The notes beneath the pieces were generated by a model. The model searched no databases. It was not told the origin of the DNA and saw only the letters and a program-made list of their open reading frames with translations. Positions 51,723-61,392 of a stretch of DNA of 64,000 nucleotides are shown here, in pieces. The DNA comes from Arcicella sp034519515 (GTDB taxonomy: Bacteria > Bacteroidota > Bacteroidia > Cytophagales > Spirosomataceae): NCBI GenBank assembly GCA_034519515.1, contig JAXHOK010000034.1:1-64000 (forward strand), in the 5' to 3' direction. Each line of letters begins with the position of its first letter. Position 1 is the stretch's first letter. Made by a program: the position numbers and the translations under genes.

Positions 51723-52871
51723 TTAACGATTAAATCTATCTTTCAATCTTAATAGAGGTGTTTCAATAAAACGATACGACAATTCACAAACTAATATTGT
51801 GATTAAAACCGCTGAAGAATATAGCAACACATTGAAAGTTAAAGAAGGGAGTTGCTTACCGAAAAAATAATGAATTGAATTGACACAAAGCACAATTACG
51901 GCGGGGTGATAGATATAAACTCCGTAAGATATTTTTCCTAAATAATGGATTATCTTTTGTTCCAAATAAATAATAGATTTTTGATTTTGGGAAACATTTA
52001 GAATAAAAAAGCAGAAAAATATTCCGTAAAATTCCATATTGAAACCTGGCACATGAAAACCCGTAGAAAGCATCAAAATCAGGATTGAATAAACCAATAT
52101 TTGCACATCTTTTCTGAATAAAACCTTTAATATTTTTTCTTTTTTCTCAAAAATAAGGTATGCACCTCCCCCACCGATTACCATAGTCAAAATCCTAAAT
52201 TGACTAAAAAACAACTCAACGCCTTCTTGTATTTTCGTTTTTATTTCAAGAGATAAGTCGCTGATTTTGAAGATATAAAGCCATGATATTCCTAAAATAG
52301 TCAAAAAGATTGATAATAGTTTTATGAATGTTTTGATAGGGTTTTTACTTTTAATAATCCAGGGCCACAAGGCGTAAAATTGTTCCTCCACCCCTACTGA
52401 CCACGTTTGAGCACACAGGTAGGGTGAGCGAAAAAACACGAATCCTAAATTGGGCAAAAAAAGCAAGAAAAAGGGCAATCTTTTGAAAAAATCTGCATCA
52501 AAATAATAATCATTTCTGAGCGGCTCATTGAAAATTGGAATGGCTGGGAAAACGAAAAAACCTAAAATGACGATGATGAAATAAAGAGGCCAAATGCGGA
52601 GGATTCTTCGGATGTAAAAATCTTTGGTAGAAATATCACCACGGCGTTGCTTTTCACTTAATAGAAGATACGTTATCAGAAAACCGCTCAAAACAAAAAA
52701 CAATCCAACACCCAATTTTCCCATATTTTTGATAAAAAAATTGCCGTAATTATTTTCCAAACCCATTAAATATTTGATTTGTTCGGTATGATGAATGAGG
52801 ACAGAAAAAGCAGCAATAAAACGAACTCCGTTGAGGTTGGGGAAATATACAGGCTGATGAGGTTGTTGCAT
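51723..52871 (-). CDS. Acyltransferase-3 family membrane protein
   Basis: The 382-residue protein has about ten hydrophobic segments and the acyltransferase-3 signatures. NGVRFIAAFSVLIHHTEQ carries the conserved Arg and His near the N-terminus, and LGVGLFFVLSGFLITYLLL and FYIRRILRIWPLYFII follow. Members O-acylate surface polysaccharides, LPS or other glycans using cytoplasmic acyl-CoA. Length is normal for the domain alone; there is no SGNH extension. It lies by itself, so the acceptor is unknown. Confidence 0.93.
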   Translation of the reverse strand: MQQPHQPVYFPNLNGVRFIAAFSVLIHHTEQIKYLMGLENNYGNFFIKNMGKLGVGLFFVLSGFLITYLLLSEKQRRGDISTKDFYIRRILRIWPLYFIIVILGFFVFPAIPIFNEPLRNDYYFDADFFKRLPFFLLFLPNLGFVFFRSPYLCAQTWSVGVEEQFYALWPWIIKSKNPIKTFIKLLSIFLTILGISWLYIFKISDLSLEIKTKIQEGVELFFSQFRILTMVIGGGGAYLIFEKKEKILKVLFRKDVQILVYSILILMLSTGFHVPGFNMEFYGIFFCFFILNVSQNQKSIIYLEQKIIHYLGKISYGVYIYHPAVIVLCVNSIHYFFGKQLPSLTFNVLLYSSAVLITILVCELSYRFIETPLLRLKDRFNR

Positions 52872-52989
52872 TGATAAATTTAGTGAAACAAATGGTTTGC
52901 AAAATTACATCTTGTAACTTTGAATTCAAATCTTGTTAATTTGAAAATTTGGAAATTAGTGAATCTGAAAATATTATCTTGGTATAAAA

Positions 52990-53226
52990 ATGGAAAATCA
53001 ACAAATAAATAACCCGCTCCATGGGGTGAAATTAGAAATGATTTTGCATCATTTAGTGGAATATTACGGCTGGGAAACCATGGGACTTTTTATTGATATT
53101 CGGTGCTTTAAATTTGAACCCAGTATTAAATCAAGTCTGGCGTTTCTCAGAAAAACACCTTGGGCAAGAACTAAGGTCGAGGAATTATATTTGAGAAGTT
53201 TAAAAACACTTGACGGGGAACGGTAA
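52990..53226 (+). CDS. VF530-family (DUF2132) DNA-binding protein
   Basis: The 78-residue protein matches the VF530 family closely: NPLHGVKLEMILHHLVEYYG, WETMGLFIDIRCF, PSIKSSLAFLRKTPWARTKV and EELYLRSL. The family has a compact double-helix-loop-helix-like fold and is annotated as DNA-binding, though the biological role is not established. Full length. It is the gene before radA on the same strand, with a palindrome between. Confidence 0.9.
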   Translation: MENQQINNPLHGVKLEMILHHLVEYYGWETMGLFIDIRCFKFEPSIKSSLAFLRKTPWARTKVEELYLRSLKTLDGER

Positions 53227-53304
53227 ACGGTACACGGGGAACGGTTCAATACAAGAATTTACGCACACTTTGCGGTCAAAACCGTTCCCCGTGTGTCGTT
53301 TACC
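53222..53304. repeat. Word-type palindrome between the VF530 and radA genes
   Basis: Arms of about 25 bases, GGTAAACGGTACACGGGGAA then CGGTT, and their complement ending CGTTTACC, with two mismatches. The loop is about 30 bases. It overlaps the end of the VF530 gene and stops 18 bases before the radA ATG, so it may both terminate one and limit the other. Related to the words at 38126-38225. Confidence 0.75.
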
Positions 53305-53322
53305 GTTTACCCTTTTTAAAGA

Positions 53323-54705
53323 ATGGCAAAAGTAAGAACATCATTTTTCTGTCAAAATTGTGGACATCAAGCCCCAAAATGGTTAGGAAAATGCCCAAGT
53401 TGTGGAGAATGGAACACATTTGTGGAAGAAGTTGTCCAAAAAGAAGAAGCCACCAAAGGCTCTTGGAAGGTATCAACATCCACTAAAATTGCAGCAAAAC
53501 CACGAGCAATTCAAGAAATAAATTTTGAAGAACAACCTCGAATTTTGACAAAAGATGCTGAGCTAAACCGAGTTTTAGGCGGCGGAATTGTCTTGGGTTC
53601 GATGGTGCTGATTGGTGGTGAACCTGGCATTGGAAAATCTACGTTGATGCTCCAAATTGCGTTGATGTTGGATAATTATCGGGTTTTGTATGTGTCGGGT
53701 GAAGAATCGGAATCACAAATTAAAATGCGGGCGGAGCGTTTGGAAAATCAGAGTAAAAACTGTTTTATTTTGACGGAAACTCAAACCCAAAATATTTTCA
53801 AACAAATTGAAACGTTTGAACCCGATATTCTGATAATTGACTCCATTCAAACGCTTCAATCGACCTTTGTGGAATCGGGGGCGGGCAGTGTGTCGCAGGT
53901 GAAGGAATGTTCGGCAGAATTGATGAAATATGCGAAGGAGTCTGGCACGCCAGTGTTCATGATTGGGCATATTACAAAAGACGGTTCATTGGCTGGTCCG
54001 AAGGTTTTGGAACACATGGTTGATACGGTTTTGCAATTTGAAGGCGAACGTCATGGGGCTTATCGAATACTTCGTACTACTAAAAATCGTTTCGGAAGTA
54101 CCTCAGAATTAGGGATTTATGAAATGTTAAATACAGGTTTGCGGGAAGTTTCTAATCCTTCAGAGATTCTGATTTCACAACGGGAAGAAGACTTTTCGGG
54201 CATTACCATCGGAGCAATGTTAGAAGGGAATCGTCCGCTTTTGATTGAAACGCAGTCATTGGTTTCCATCGCTACTTACGGAACGCCCCAACGAAGTTCA
54301 ACGGGTTTTGATGCCAAACGGCTGAATATGTTGTTGGCGGTTTTGGAAAAAAGAGGTGGTTTCAGGTTAGGGAATCAAGATGTTTTCTTGAACATTGCGG
54401 GAGGTTTGAGAGTCGAAGACCCTGGGGTAGATTTGGCAGTATGTGCTTCTATTGTATCATCTTACGAAGATATTTCTATTCCAAGTACGGTTGCTTTTGC
54501 CGCAGAAGTGGGATTGGGTGGTGAAATCAGAGCGGTAAATCGAATTGATAATCGTATTTCGGAGGCAGAGAAATTGGGATTCAAGGAAATTTGGATTTCA
54601 AAATATAATGCCAAGGGTCTGGACTTAAATAATTATAAAATTAAAATCAGAATGGCAGCCAAATTGGAAGATGTCTTTATACAGATTTTGAGGAATCAGC
54701 CTTAG
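53323..54705 (+). CDS. radA: DNA repair protein RadA
   Basis: A full-length RadA of 460 residues. It has an N-terminal zinc finger (CQNCGHQAPKWLGKCPSCGEW written in part: CQNC and CPSC), a RecA-like ATPase with Walker A GGEPGIGKSTLML, the RadA motif TKNRFGSTSELGIYEM, and a C-terminal Lon-protease-like domain (ISIPSTVAFAAEVGLGGE). RadA is a hexameric helicase that drives branch migration during recombination. It stands near the VF530 gene and ends in the hairpin at 54740. Confidence 0.97.
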   Translation: MAKVRTSFFCQNCGHQAPKWLGKCPSCGEWNTFVEEVVQKEEATKGSWKVSTSTKIAAKPRAIQEINFEEQPRILTKDAELNRVLGGGIVLGSMVLIGGEPGIGKSTLMLQIALMLDNYRVLYVSGEESESQIKMRAERLENQSKNCFILTETQTQNIFKQIETFEPDILIIDSIQTLQSTFVESGAGSVSQVKECSAELMKYAKESGTPVFMIGHITKDGSLAGPKVLEHMVDTVLQFEGERHGAYRILRTTKNRFGSTSELGIYEMLNTGLREVSNPSEILISQREEDFSGITIGAMLEGNRPLLIETQSLVSIATYGTPQRSSTGFDAKRLNMLLAVLEKRGGFRLGNQDVFLNIAGGLRVEDPGVDLAVCASIVSSYEDISIPSTVAFAAEVGLGGEIRAVNRIDNRISEAEKLGFKEIWISKYNAKGLDLNNYKIKIRMAAKLEDVFIQILRNQP

Positions 54706-54739
54706 ATTAAATATGAGATTGGTGGACAAATATTCGCTA

Positions 54740-54773
54740 AAAGGAAGTCTTCGTTCAAAACGAAGACTTCCTT
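54740..54773 (+). terminator. Terminator of radA
   Basis: AAGGAAGTCTTCGTT / AACGAAGACTTCCTT-type stem, perfect over 14 bases with a four-base loop. Its inner words are shared with the hairpin at 48923. Confidence 0.8.
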
Positions 54774-54898
54774 AGATACCGATAAAAATACCTAACATAA
54801 AGACAAATTCCTTGCTTATGTCGTAATTGAATAATCTGTTGTAAACCTTTTGCACATTGGATTGGTCTAACATAGACTTATAAAACCCTAATTTGCTT

Positions 54899-57766
54899 AT
54901 GAAAAGTCTATTTTTTACCTCTACATTCTTACTGTTAATTTGGTCACATCTTTCTGCCCAAAACCTTCAAATTTCTGGAAAAATTCTTGATGAAAAAAAA
55001 GAAGCTATCATTGGCGTAAATATAACGGTCTCTGATTCAGCTTCTTCACCTAAAATTCTCGCTTACGCTACTTCGGATATTGAGGGACAATTTATCCTAA
55101 AAAACTTACTTCCTCAAAAATATATTCTCAAAATCTCCTTTGTGGGTTATCAGGATTTCATCAAAAATATTGATTTGAATCTTGCAAAAGACTTTAGCCT
55201 TGACACGATTCAATTATCTCAAAACGCCACTGAATTGAATGAGGTTTTGGTGAAAGCCAAGATGGCAACTGCCATTCAAAAAGGTGATACCTTACAGTTT
55301 AATGCGGCAGCTTTTAAAGTAAATAAAGATGCCGCAGCGGGTGATTTGATGTCGAAAATCCCTGGTGTTACCAACGAAAATGGCGTTTTAAAGGCACAAG
55401 GCGAGAATGTTAGAGAAATTTTGGTGGATGGCAAAGCCTTCTTTGGCGATGATGCCGCCATTGCCTTAAAAAACCTTCCTGCCGAAATTATCGACAAAAT
55501 TGAAATCTTCGATAAACGTAGCGAACAGTCGCAACTGACGGGTTTTAATGATGGAAATACCTCCAAAACCATCAATATCGTAACTCGTCCAGACAGGCGA
55601 AACGGTAAGTTTGGGCGTGCTTCTGCGGGTTATGGCACGGATGAAACGTATAGTGCCAATTTCAATTATAATCAATTCAAAGGTAATCGTCGGTTTTCGT
55701 TGTTGGGCATGAGTAATAATGTTAATCAACTCAATTTTACGAATCAAGATTTATTCAGTGTCAATACGGGAGCAAATAGTCAGCGAGGCAGGGGAAACAA
55801 TACCAATGCGAATAGAAACACGACTTTTGGACCGACCAACGGCATCAATATAACCAATGCTCTGGGGTTTAACTATAATGATAATTGGGGTAAAAAAATT
55901 ACGGTTAGGTCAAGTTATTTTTTCAATAAAACTAATACCGAAACTTACAGAACTTCGCAAAGACAATATTTTTTGACCAATGGCAACACGCAATTTTACA
56001 AAGACACCACTCTTGGACAAGGCATAAATTATAATCATCGGATAAATATGCGTTTGGAATATACCATTGATTCGGCAAATTCCATTGTTTTCACGCCCCA
56101 AGTAAGCTGGCAAGTGAATCAGCCGTCTTCACAAAGCCAGAGCCAAAATGTGCTTTCGGATATACTTTTAAATAAGGCTCAAAGCAGAAGTGTGTCGGAT
56201 AATGATGTGGTAAATTTCAATGGTGATTTGCTTTTTAGGCATAAATTTTCTAAAAGAGGGCGTTCCATTTCTTTAACAACTACGCTTGATTTGAATAATC
56301 GTGATGGGCTTTCGTCATTGAATACACAGAATATTTTTTTTGGTATAAGACCCTCAACACAAACCGTAAATCAACGCACCAATAGTTTTACGGATAGTTA
56401 TCGTTTGACGGGTAATCTGGCTTTTACCGAACCCTTGAGCAAAAATTCTATCTTGCAATTGACCTATAATGTGAGTTACAATAACAACGTCTCGTCCAGA
56501 ATTGTCAATAGATTTAATATCAATAGTGAAATTTACGACCGCTTGGATTCTCTGTTGAGTAATAAATTTGACAATAATTATGTTACACAACGAGTTGGGG
56601 CGGGTTATAATTTTTATAAAACCAAAAAGTTTAGGTTAAGCAGTACCGTAGCTTTGCAAGTGGCTGATTTAGAGGGTAATCAGTTATTTCCAAAGACCAA
56701 TACAGTAGGCAGAAGTTTTACGAATTTACTGCCAACTTTGCTATTTGAATATCAAATTAATGGCGAGAAAAAATTACGATTCAACTATAACACATCCACA
56801 CAAGCACCTTCCATTACGCAATTACAAAACGTAATTAATAATTCAAATCCGTTGTTAATTTCTACGGGAAATCCAAATTTAGACCAAGAATATGGACATT
56901 CGTTGAGTACCCGCTACACGGTTACAAACCCCACGAAAGCATCCAGTTTCGTAGCTTTATTATCGGCAGATTATACCTTACATCCCATCGGAAATTCAAT
57001 TTTTATTGCAGACCAACCCACAACTGTCGAGGGCTTTTTCTTGGGTAAGGGAGCTCAATTGATTCGCCCTGTTAATTTAGAAAATGCTTATAATATTCGT
57101 GGGTTTGTAACTTTAGGAATCCCTTTTAAACCATTAAAGAGTAATTTCAACCTCAATACTAATTTGGGTTATGTGGCATCGCCAGGTTTGATTAATAATG
57201 TTGTGAATTACAGCTACAATTCTACTATCAGTCAAGGAATTGTGGTGGGCAGTAATGTTAGCGAAAATGTTGATTTTACGCTCAGTTATACCTTCAATTT
57301 TAATAATGTAGAAAACAGTTTACGACCACAACTGAACAATAAATATTATAACCAAACGGCTTCGGTGAGGGGGAATTTTACGTTGGGTAAAGGTATGGTT
57401 ATTCAAACCGATTTAACCCATCAACAATACACGGGTTTGGCGGATTCTTTCAATCAACAATTCACCCTTTGGAATATGGCTTTTGCCAAAAAGATTTTGA
57501 AAAAACAAGCAGGGGAACTCAAATTGACCGTTTTTGACTTATTGAAGCAAAATACCAGCATCGCCCGAAACATTACCGCAACTTATCTGGAAGACGTAAA
57601 TTCATTGGTTTTACAACAATATTTTATGCTCTCATTCACTTATACATTACGAGCATTTGGCATGGGCGGACAACCACAACGAACACCCAGAAACAACTCA
57701 GAAGATGGAAATGACCGCCCACGTTTCAGAGAAAATGGCGGCGGTGGTTTTAGAAATAATAATTAA
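54899..57766 (+). CDS. Outer-membrane beta-barrel / TonB-receptor-like protein
   Basis: ATG 54899 gives MKSLFFTSTFLLLIWSHLSA, a signal peptide ending at SAQ (a TTG two codons earlier is possible). A carboxypeptidase-like regulatory domain (LQISGKILDEKKEAIIGVN) is followed by a plug-like region (QGENVREILVDGKAFFGDDA, LTGFNDGNTSKTINIVTR) and a long beta-barrel. This is the outer-membrane beta-barrel family 3 kind of TonB-related receptor rather than a SusC. The tail RPRFRENGGGGFRNNN is Gly/Asn/Arg-rich and unusual in that it extends past the last barrel strand. No partner lipoprotein is adjacent; ligand unknown. Confidence 0.9.
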   Translation: MKSLFFTSTFLLLIWSHLSAQNLQISGKILDEKKEAIIGVNITVSDSASSPKILAYATSDIEGQFILKNLLPQKYILKISFVGYQDFIKNIDLNLAKDFSLDTIQLSQNATELNEVLVKAKMATAIQKGDTLQFNAAAFKVNKDAAAGDLMSKIPGVTNENGVLKAQGENVREILVDGKAFFGDDAAIALKNLPAEIIDKIEIFDKRSEQSQLTGFNDGNTSKTINIVTRPDRRNGKFGRASAGYGTDETYSANFNYNQFKGNRRFSLLGMSNNVNQLNFTNQDLFSVNTGANSQRGRGNNTNANRNTTFGPTNGINITNALGFNYNDNWGKKITVRSSYFFNKTNTETYRTSQRQYFLTNGNTQFYKDTTLGQGINYNHRINMRLEYTIDSANSIVFTPQVSWQVNQPSSQSQSQNVLSDILLNKAQSRSVSDNDVVNFNGDLLFRHKFSKRGRSISLTTTLDLNNRDGLSSLNTQNIFFGIRPSTQTVNQRTNSFTDSYRLTGNLAFTEPLSKNSILQLTYNVSYNNNVSSRIVNRFNINSEIYDRLDSLLSNKFDNNYVTQRVGAGYNFYKTKKFRLSSTVALQVADLEGNQLFPKTNTVGRSFTNLLPTLLFEYQINGEKKLRFNYNTSTQAPSITQLQNVINNSNPLLISTGNPNLDQEYGHSLSTRYTVTNPTKASSFVALLSADYTLHPIGNSIFIADQPTTVEGFFLGKGAQLIRPVNLENAYNIRGFVTLGIPFKPLKSNFNLNTNLGYVASPGLINNVVNYSYNSTISQGIVVGSNVSENVDFTLSYTFNFNNVENSLRPQLNNKYYNQTASVRGNFTLGKGMVIQTDLTHQQYTGLADSFNQQFTLWNMAFAKKILKKQAGELKLTVFDLLKQNTSIARNITATYLEDVNSLVLQQYFMLSFTYTLRAFGMGGQPQRTPRNNSEDGNDRPRFRENGGGGFRNNN

Positions 57767-58051
57767 TTTATGAGTCATGAATTTTACCTTGGCAACTTGT
57801 GTGACGTGTAAACAATAAGTTGGCGTTTTCTCTAACCATTTTGCGGTAATACTTCACATCTTTTTCGTTTAATAGCGATGCTATTGACCTCAAAAGATGT
57901 TCGTATTACCACAAAATGATGAAGACCAAATTTACCATCTCATTATTTACTCATTCCTAAATACTTTTTAACTGAAACAATACCTTAGCATAAACTGTTG
58001 AAATTACTGAATGTAATTGCTCAAATTATTTAGCAATTCGCTTTGCTTAAT
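57767..58051. other. Intergenic spacer with a foldback hairpin
   Basis: 285 bases, no gene. The hairpin repeat at 57837-57918 occupies the middle; the rest is AT-rich. Confidence 0.55.
57837..57918. repeat. Foldback repeat with TAGCGATGCTA core
   Basis: Arms CATTTTGCGGTAATACTTCA with CATCTTTT, and AAAAGATGTTCGTATTACCA with CAAAATG, pair with a few mismatches. The tip is AATAGC-GAT-GCTATT, the same core (TAGCGATGCTA) as in the elements at 5813, 49002 and 51113. The outer arms are unrelated to those copies. Confidence 0.65.
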
Positions 58052-59050
58052 ATGAAATCAATAAAATTAACTCGCCAATTCTCAAATGAAATGATGGATA
58101 AATTCCGTCAGATGGGTGACCCGAAAGCTGATGAAGTCATTGATGAACTCTTCAAAACCGAAGGTATCACGAGCGTGCGGGAAATGTTCAAATGGTTAAA
58201 TACCTCGGAATCAACATCTTCTTTTGGAGTTATTAATGATTTTATCGGTCAAAACCAATCTCTGCCCGATTTTGCTAATAAAAAACTGATGCAACAAGGC
58301 ACTCAGTTTTTTGCCAAAAACCAAAACGCCATCGGCATCATGCTGGCGTGTTATTCACTTCCGTATTGTTACGCTGGGGCAGACGGAGCGAAGGTCTTAG
58401 CCATGTCGCAACGTATTCAAACCGATACCTTGAAACGCTTGGAAGAAACGGGAGAATTTTTACAAATCGTAACCAAAGAAGAAAACTGGCACAATGGCGA
58501 AGCCGTCTGTAAAATACTGAAAGTCAGACTGATGCACGCCGCTATTCGCTTTTTTACGGAACATCACGGCAAATGGGATTTGGCATGGGGAAAACCCGTT
58601 AATCAGGAAGATATGGCAGGCACGAATGGAGCATTTTCATACATCGTTATCCGTGGAATGCGAAAGGCAGGCGATGCTCCAAGCGATGCTGATGCCGAAG
58701 CATATTTACACCTTTGGAATGTAATTTCTGTGATTATGGGCGTAGATAAAGCGTTGATTCCCGATAATTTACGAGAAGCCTTCACGATGGATAAAGCCAT
58801 TGCCAAACGCCAATTCAAACCCTCAGAAGAAGGAAAAGCCTTGACAAAAGCGTTGTTAGAGACTATCGAAAAATTCATAGAAAATCCATTGTTGAAAACT
58901 TTTCCAGCTGCCCAAATGCGATTTTTGATGGGAGATTCTGTGGCGGATATTTTGGGTATTCCGCAGGTTAGTTTCGAGAAAAAATTAATTCCTTTGATTC
59001 CTACGAGCGTTTTGTTTGGGCAAGCTCCACCGAAAGAATTACGAGGATAA
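58052..59050 (+). CDS. MpaB-like (DUF2236) oxygenase-family protein
   Basis: ATG 58052 (MKSIKLTRQFSNEMMDKF) is preferred over the TTG at 58043. The 332-residue protein has the DUF2236 pattern found in ER-bound oxygenase MpaB and latex-clearing proteins. It includes IMLACYSLPYCYAGADGAKV, MSQRIQTDTLKRLEETGEFL, KVRLMHAAIRFF with the conserved Arg-x3-His, NQEDMAGTNGAFSYIVIRGM and YLHLWNVISVIMGVD. These are heme-containing oxygenases acting on lipids or polyisoprenoids; the substrate here is unknown. Cytoplasmic, no signal. Its last 12 bases overlap the end of the HNH gene on the opposite strand. Confidence 0.85.
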   Translation: MKSIKLTRQFSNEMMDKFRQMGDPKADEVIDELFKTEGITSVREMFKWLNTSESTSSFGVINDFIGQNQSLPDFANKKLMQQGTQFFAKNQNAIGIMLACYSLPYCYAGADGAKVLAMSQRIQTDTLKRLEETGEFLQIVTKEENWHNGEAVCKILKVRLMHAAIRFFTEHHGKWDLAWGKPVNQEDMAGTNGAFSYIVIRGMRKAGDAPSDADAEAYLHLWNVISVIMGVDKALIPDNLREAFTMDKAIAKRQFKPSEEGKALTKALLETIEKFIENPLLKTFPAAQMRFLMGDSVADILGIPQVSFEKKLIPLIPTSVLFGQAPPKELRG

Positions 59051-59488
59051 AATTGTAAAATTAGGAGGATGTAAATCTGCCATTTTGAGCAGTTTTCGTA
59101 GATTTATGGCATTACTTCGGTTCAGTTTCAGTAACTCAATCGTTGCTCTTGCAATTGTGGTTAATCCAACCAAATGCAAATCATCATCATTCCATTGAAA
59201 ATGCTCGTGCCAAATATCCTGACGTGGATGATATAGTCTCACACTTTGTTGAGTTAGAGGGTCTATATGAAGTATTTTGTCCCGCTTATTATTATTGCAA
59301 AGTCCACAACTTCGAGCCAAATTTTCCAAGACAGTTTCACCTTTCTGGCTAACGGGAATAATGTGTTCGTAATGAAAAAAATCGGTTGAAAAATTGGAAG
59401 GTAACACACAGTATTCACAGTAATCATGCGACAATTCAAGGATAGCTCTTTGAATATTTACGGGAATATAAATTTTAGGCACGAGCAA
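59039..59488 (-). CDS. HNH endonuclease
   Basis: The 149-residue protein has the HNH pattern. The first CxxC is in HDYCEYCVLPSNFSTD. The HNH core is FFHYEHIIPVSQKGETVLEN, with the catalytic His and Asn, and a second CxxC with NNNKRDK closes it. The zinc and catalytic residues are all present. It overlaps the upstream 130-residue gene by 14 bases, so the two are translationally coupled. This pairing of a small HNH nuclease with a small helical protein is reminiscent of cyanobacterial and Bacteroidota hypothetical gene pairs; whether it is defence, toxin-like or mobile is unknown. Confidence 0.88.
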   Translation of the reverse strand: MLVPKIYIPVNIQRAILELSHDYCEYCVLPSNFSTDFFHYEHIIPVSQKGETVLENLARSCGLCNNNKRDKILHIDPLTQQSVRLYHPRQDIWHEHFQWNDDDLHLVGLTTIARATIELLKLNRSNAINLRKLLKMADLHPPNFTILSS

Positions 59489-59867
59489 GCGGGTTTAGAC
59501 CTAATGACTGCATTACTTGTGATAAACTAACTTCTCTAATCTGAGACAATTCAATCATGTATTTTACACGTAGATTACGCAGTTTCTCTTCTTGATTCGC
59601 CAATATTTCAAACTCAGAACGCTCAGCTTCATCAATAGTCCCCATTTGCACCTGTTCGGATAATAGATGATACCTTTCTATTTGAGAAATCCCCAAAACA
59701 CTGCGGTTAATTTTATATAAAAGCTGACGCTCACGCAGTTTTGTATCTTTTATTTTTTTACGAAACAACAAAGCGTTCGCCTCCCTCAAAAACCGTTCTA
59801 ATTCAGTAATTGGCATTTGAGCAGCATTGCGTAAAAGACTCTGACTATCTGTGTATAAGGCTTCCAT
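59475..59867 (-). CDS. Small helical protein coupled to the HNH nuclease
   Basis: This 130-residue protein is not one I can name. It is almost wholly helical and charged: TELERFLREANALLFRKKIK, LRERQLLYKINRSV, QIERYHLLSEQVQMG, FEILANQEEKLRNLRVK. Coiled-coil pairing is likely. There is no signal or membrane segment. Its stop lies 14 bases inside the HNH gene, which implies coupled translation and perhaps a complex with the nuclease; an inhibitory or specificity role is inference. Confidence 0.75.
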   Translation of the reverse strand: MEALYTDSQSLLRNAAQMPITELERFLREANALLFRKKIKDTKLRERQLLYKINRSVLGISQIERYHLLSEQVQMGTIDEAERSEFEILANQEEKLRNLRVKYMIELSQIREVSLSQVMQSLGLNPLARA

Positions 59868-59946
59868 GTTGTATATTTGAAACGTTAAACAAATTTAGGT
59901 TTAATTATCCAAATGTTGAAATTTTTTCATAAAATCAAAAACAACT

Positions 59947-61275
59947 ATGTGCGATACTTTCATTGCCCTTCCTTCCATTACTAAAAATAGAACCATAATC
60001 TTCGGTAAAAACTCTGACCGTGAACCTAACGAAGCTCAGGGAATTGTACGTTTTCCAAGAAGAAAAAATACAGAGAAAACTCTTTCCTGTACGTTCACAG
60101 AAATTTCACAAGTATCTGAATCCTATGAAGTTATCTTGTCAAAACCTTTTCAAATGTGGGGTGCAGAAATGGGCGTGAATGAGTTTGGCGTAACGATTGG
60201 GAACGAAGCCGTTTTCACGAAAATAAAGATTGATAAAACTAATCAAGGACTCACGGGGATGGACTTGCTCAGGCTTGCGTTGGAGCGTTCAAAAACTGCC
60301 GAAGAGGCTCTTGAATGTATCACTGACCTACTAAAAACCTATGGACAAGATGCTTGTGGAGGTTATGAAAACAAAGATTTTTTCTATCATAACTCGTTCA
60401 TTATTGCTGATAAAAACGAAGCCTATATTCTGGAAACCGCTGGAAGTGAATGGGTTGCGAAACGAGTAAAAGATTATGGCAGTATTTCAAATGGTTTGAC
60501 GATAGGCGAAGATTTTGATATGGTTTCTGAAAATGCTATCAGTTTTGCCCAAGAAAAAGGTTGGCATAAAACAGGAAGTTTCAATTTTCAAAAATCCTAT
60601 TCCAACTCACTGATGTCGTGGGCGAGTGGCTGCAAAATTCGTCAAAAAATTACTTCTGAGGGAATTTCAAAGACAGGATTTACCGTAAAATATGCCATCG
60701 AATTATTGTCTTCTCATCATCTTTCTGACGATAAATTTGCCCCGCACAAAGGCACTACGGGCGATGTATGTATGCACGCAACGAGTACGCTCAACCCGAG
60801 CCATACGGTTGGGTCAATGATTGTTGAAATTAGAAAAGATAACCCCATAACCATTTGGTTCACAGGAACTTCCAATCCTTGCTTGTCGGTTTATAAACCT
60901 TTTTTCTTGGGTGGAAATGGAATTTTGAATGAGACTTTCCAAAATCCAGAAGCCAAATTTGACCGCAAGACCTTGTGGTGGATAGCTGAGAGATTACACC
61001 GTTTAGGGAATTTGAATTATCCAAAATTAAAGGAAATTATCAATCCAGAGAGAACCCAAATTCAAGCAGTATTTTTGGCGGAAGAAGAAAAACTAATAAA
61101 TGAAAATGCCTCGCTGGAAACCCTCCAAGATTTCTCGAAAAACAGTTTTCAAACTGCCTTCAAAGCATTGATAGATTGGAACAATAAAGCTGCCAAAATC
61201 GCTTGGCGACCCACTTCTTGGAATCCATTTTACTATTTTTCGAGGAGACGGATGAATAGTAAGGTGGGGCTGTAA
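59947..61275 (+). CDS. C69-family / secernin-like hydrolase
   Basis: The 442-residue protein begins MCDTFIALPSITKNRTIIFG, where Cys2 would become the N-terminal nucleophile after removal of Met. It continues with KNSDREPNEAQ, MGVNEFGVTIGNEAVFTK and LLRLALERSKTAEEAL. This is the N-terminal-nucleophile fold of peptidase family C69 (dipeptidases) and of secernins, which this sequence most resembles (CMHATSTLNPSHTVGSMIVE). Substrate unknown; probably cytoplasmic. It stands alone, divergent from the HNH pair. Confidence 0.87.
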   Translation: MCDTFIALPSITKNRTIIFGKNSDREPNEAQGIVRFPRRKNTEKTLSCTFTEISQVSESYEVILSKPFQMWGAEMGVNEFGVTIGNEAVFTKIKIDKTNQGLTGMDLLRLALERSKTAEEALECITDLLKTYGQDACGGYENKDFFYHNSFIIADKNEAYILETAGSEWVAKRVKDYGSISNGLTIGEDFDMVSENAISFAQEKGWHKTGSFNFQKSYSNSLMSWASGCKIRQKITSEGISKTGFTVKYAIELLSSHHLSDDKFAPHKGTTGDVCMHATSTLNPSHTVGSMIVEIRKDNPITIWFTGTSNPCLSVYKPFFLGGNGILNETFQNPEAKFDRKTLWWIAERLHRLGNLNYPKLKEIINPERTQIQAVFLAEEEKLINENASLETLQDFSKNSFQTAFKALIDWNNKAAKIAWRPTSWNPFYYFSRRRMNSKVGL

Positions 61276-61323
61276 TCCACTAATATCTAATCTTATATTT
61301 GGATTTAACTGTATATTTTTGAT

Positions 61324-61389
61324 ACATAATTCCAAAGATAAGTTTTCTTATCTGGAATTATATATATATATTTGGTAAATAATTCCAAA
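61324..61389. promoter_or_regulatory. Repeated ATAATTCCAAA motif before the ATPase gene
   Basis: The hairpin ATAATTCCAAAGATAAG / CTTATCTGGAATTAT (61325-61360) is followed by an AT dinucleotide run and a second AATAATTCCAAATAT (61375-61389), ending just before the ATG at 61393. It could be an autoregulatory operator or an RNA structure that hides the start. Confidence 0.4.
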
Positions 61390-61392
61390 TAT

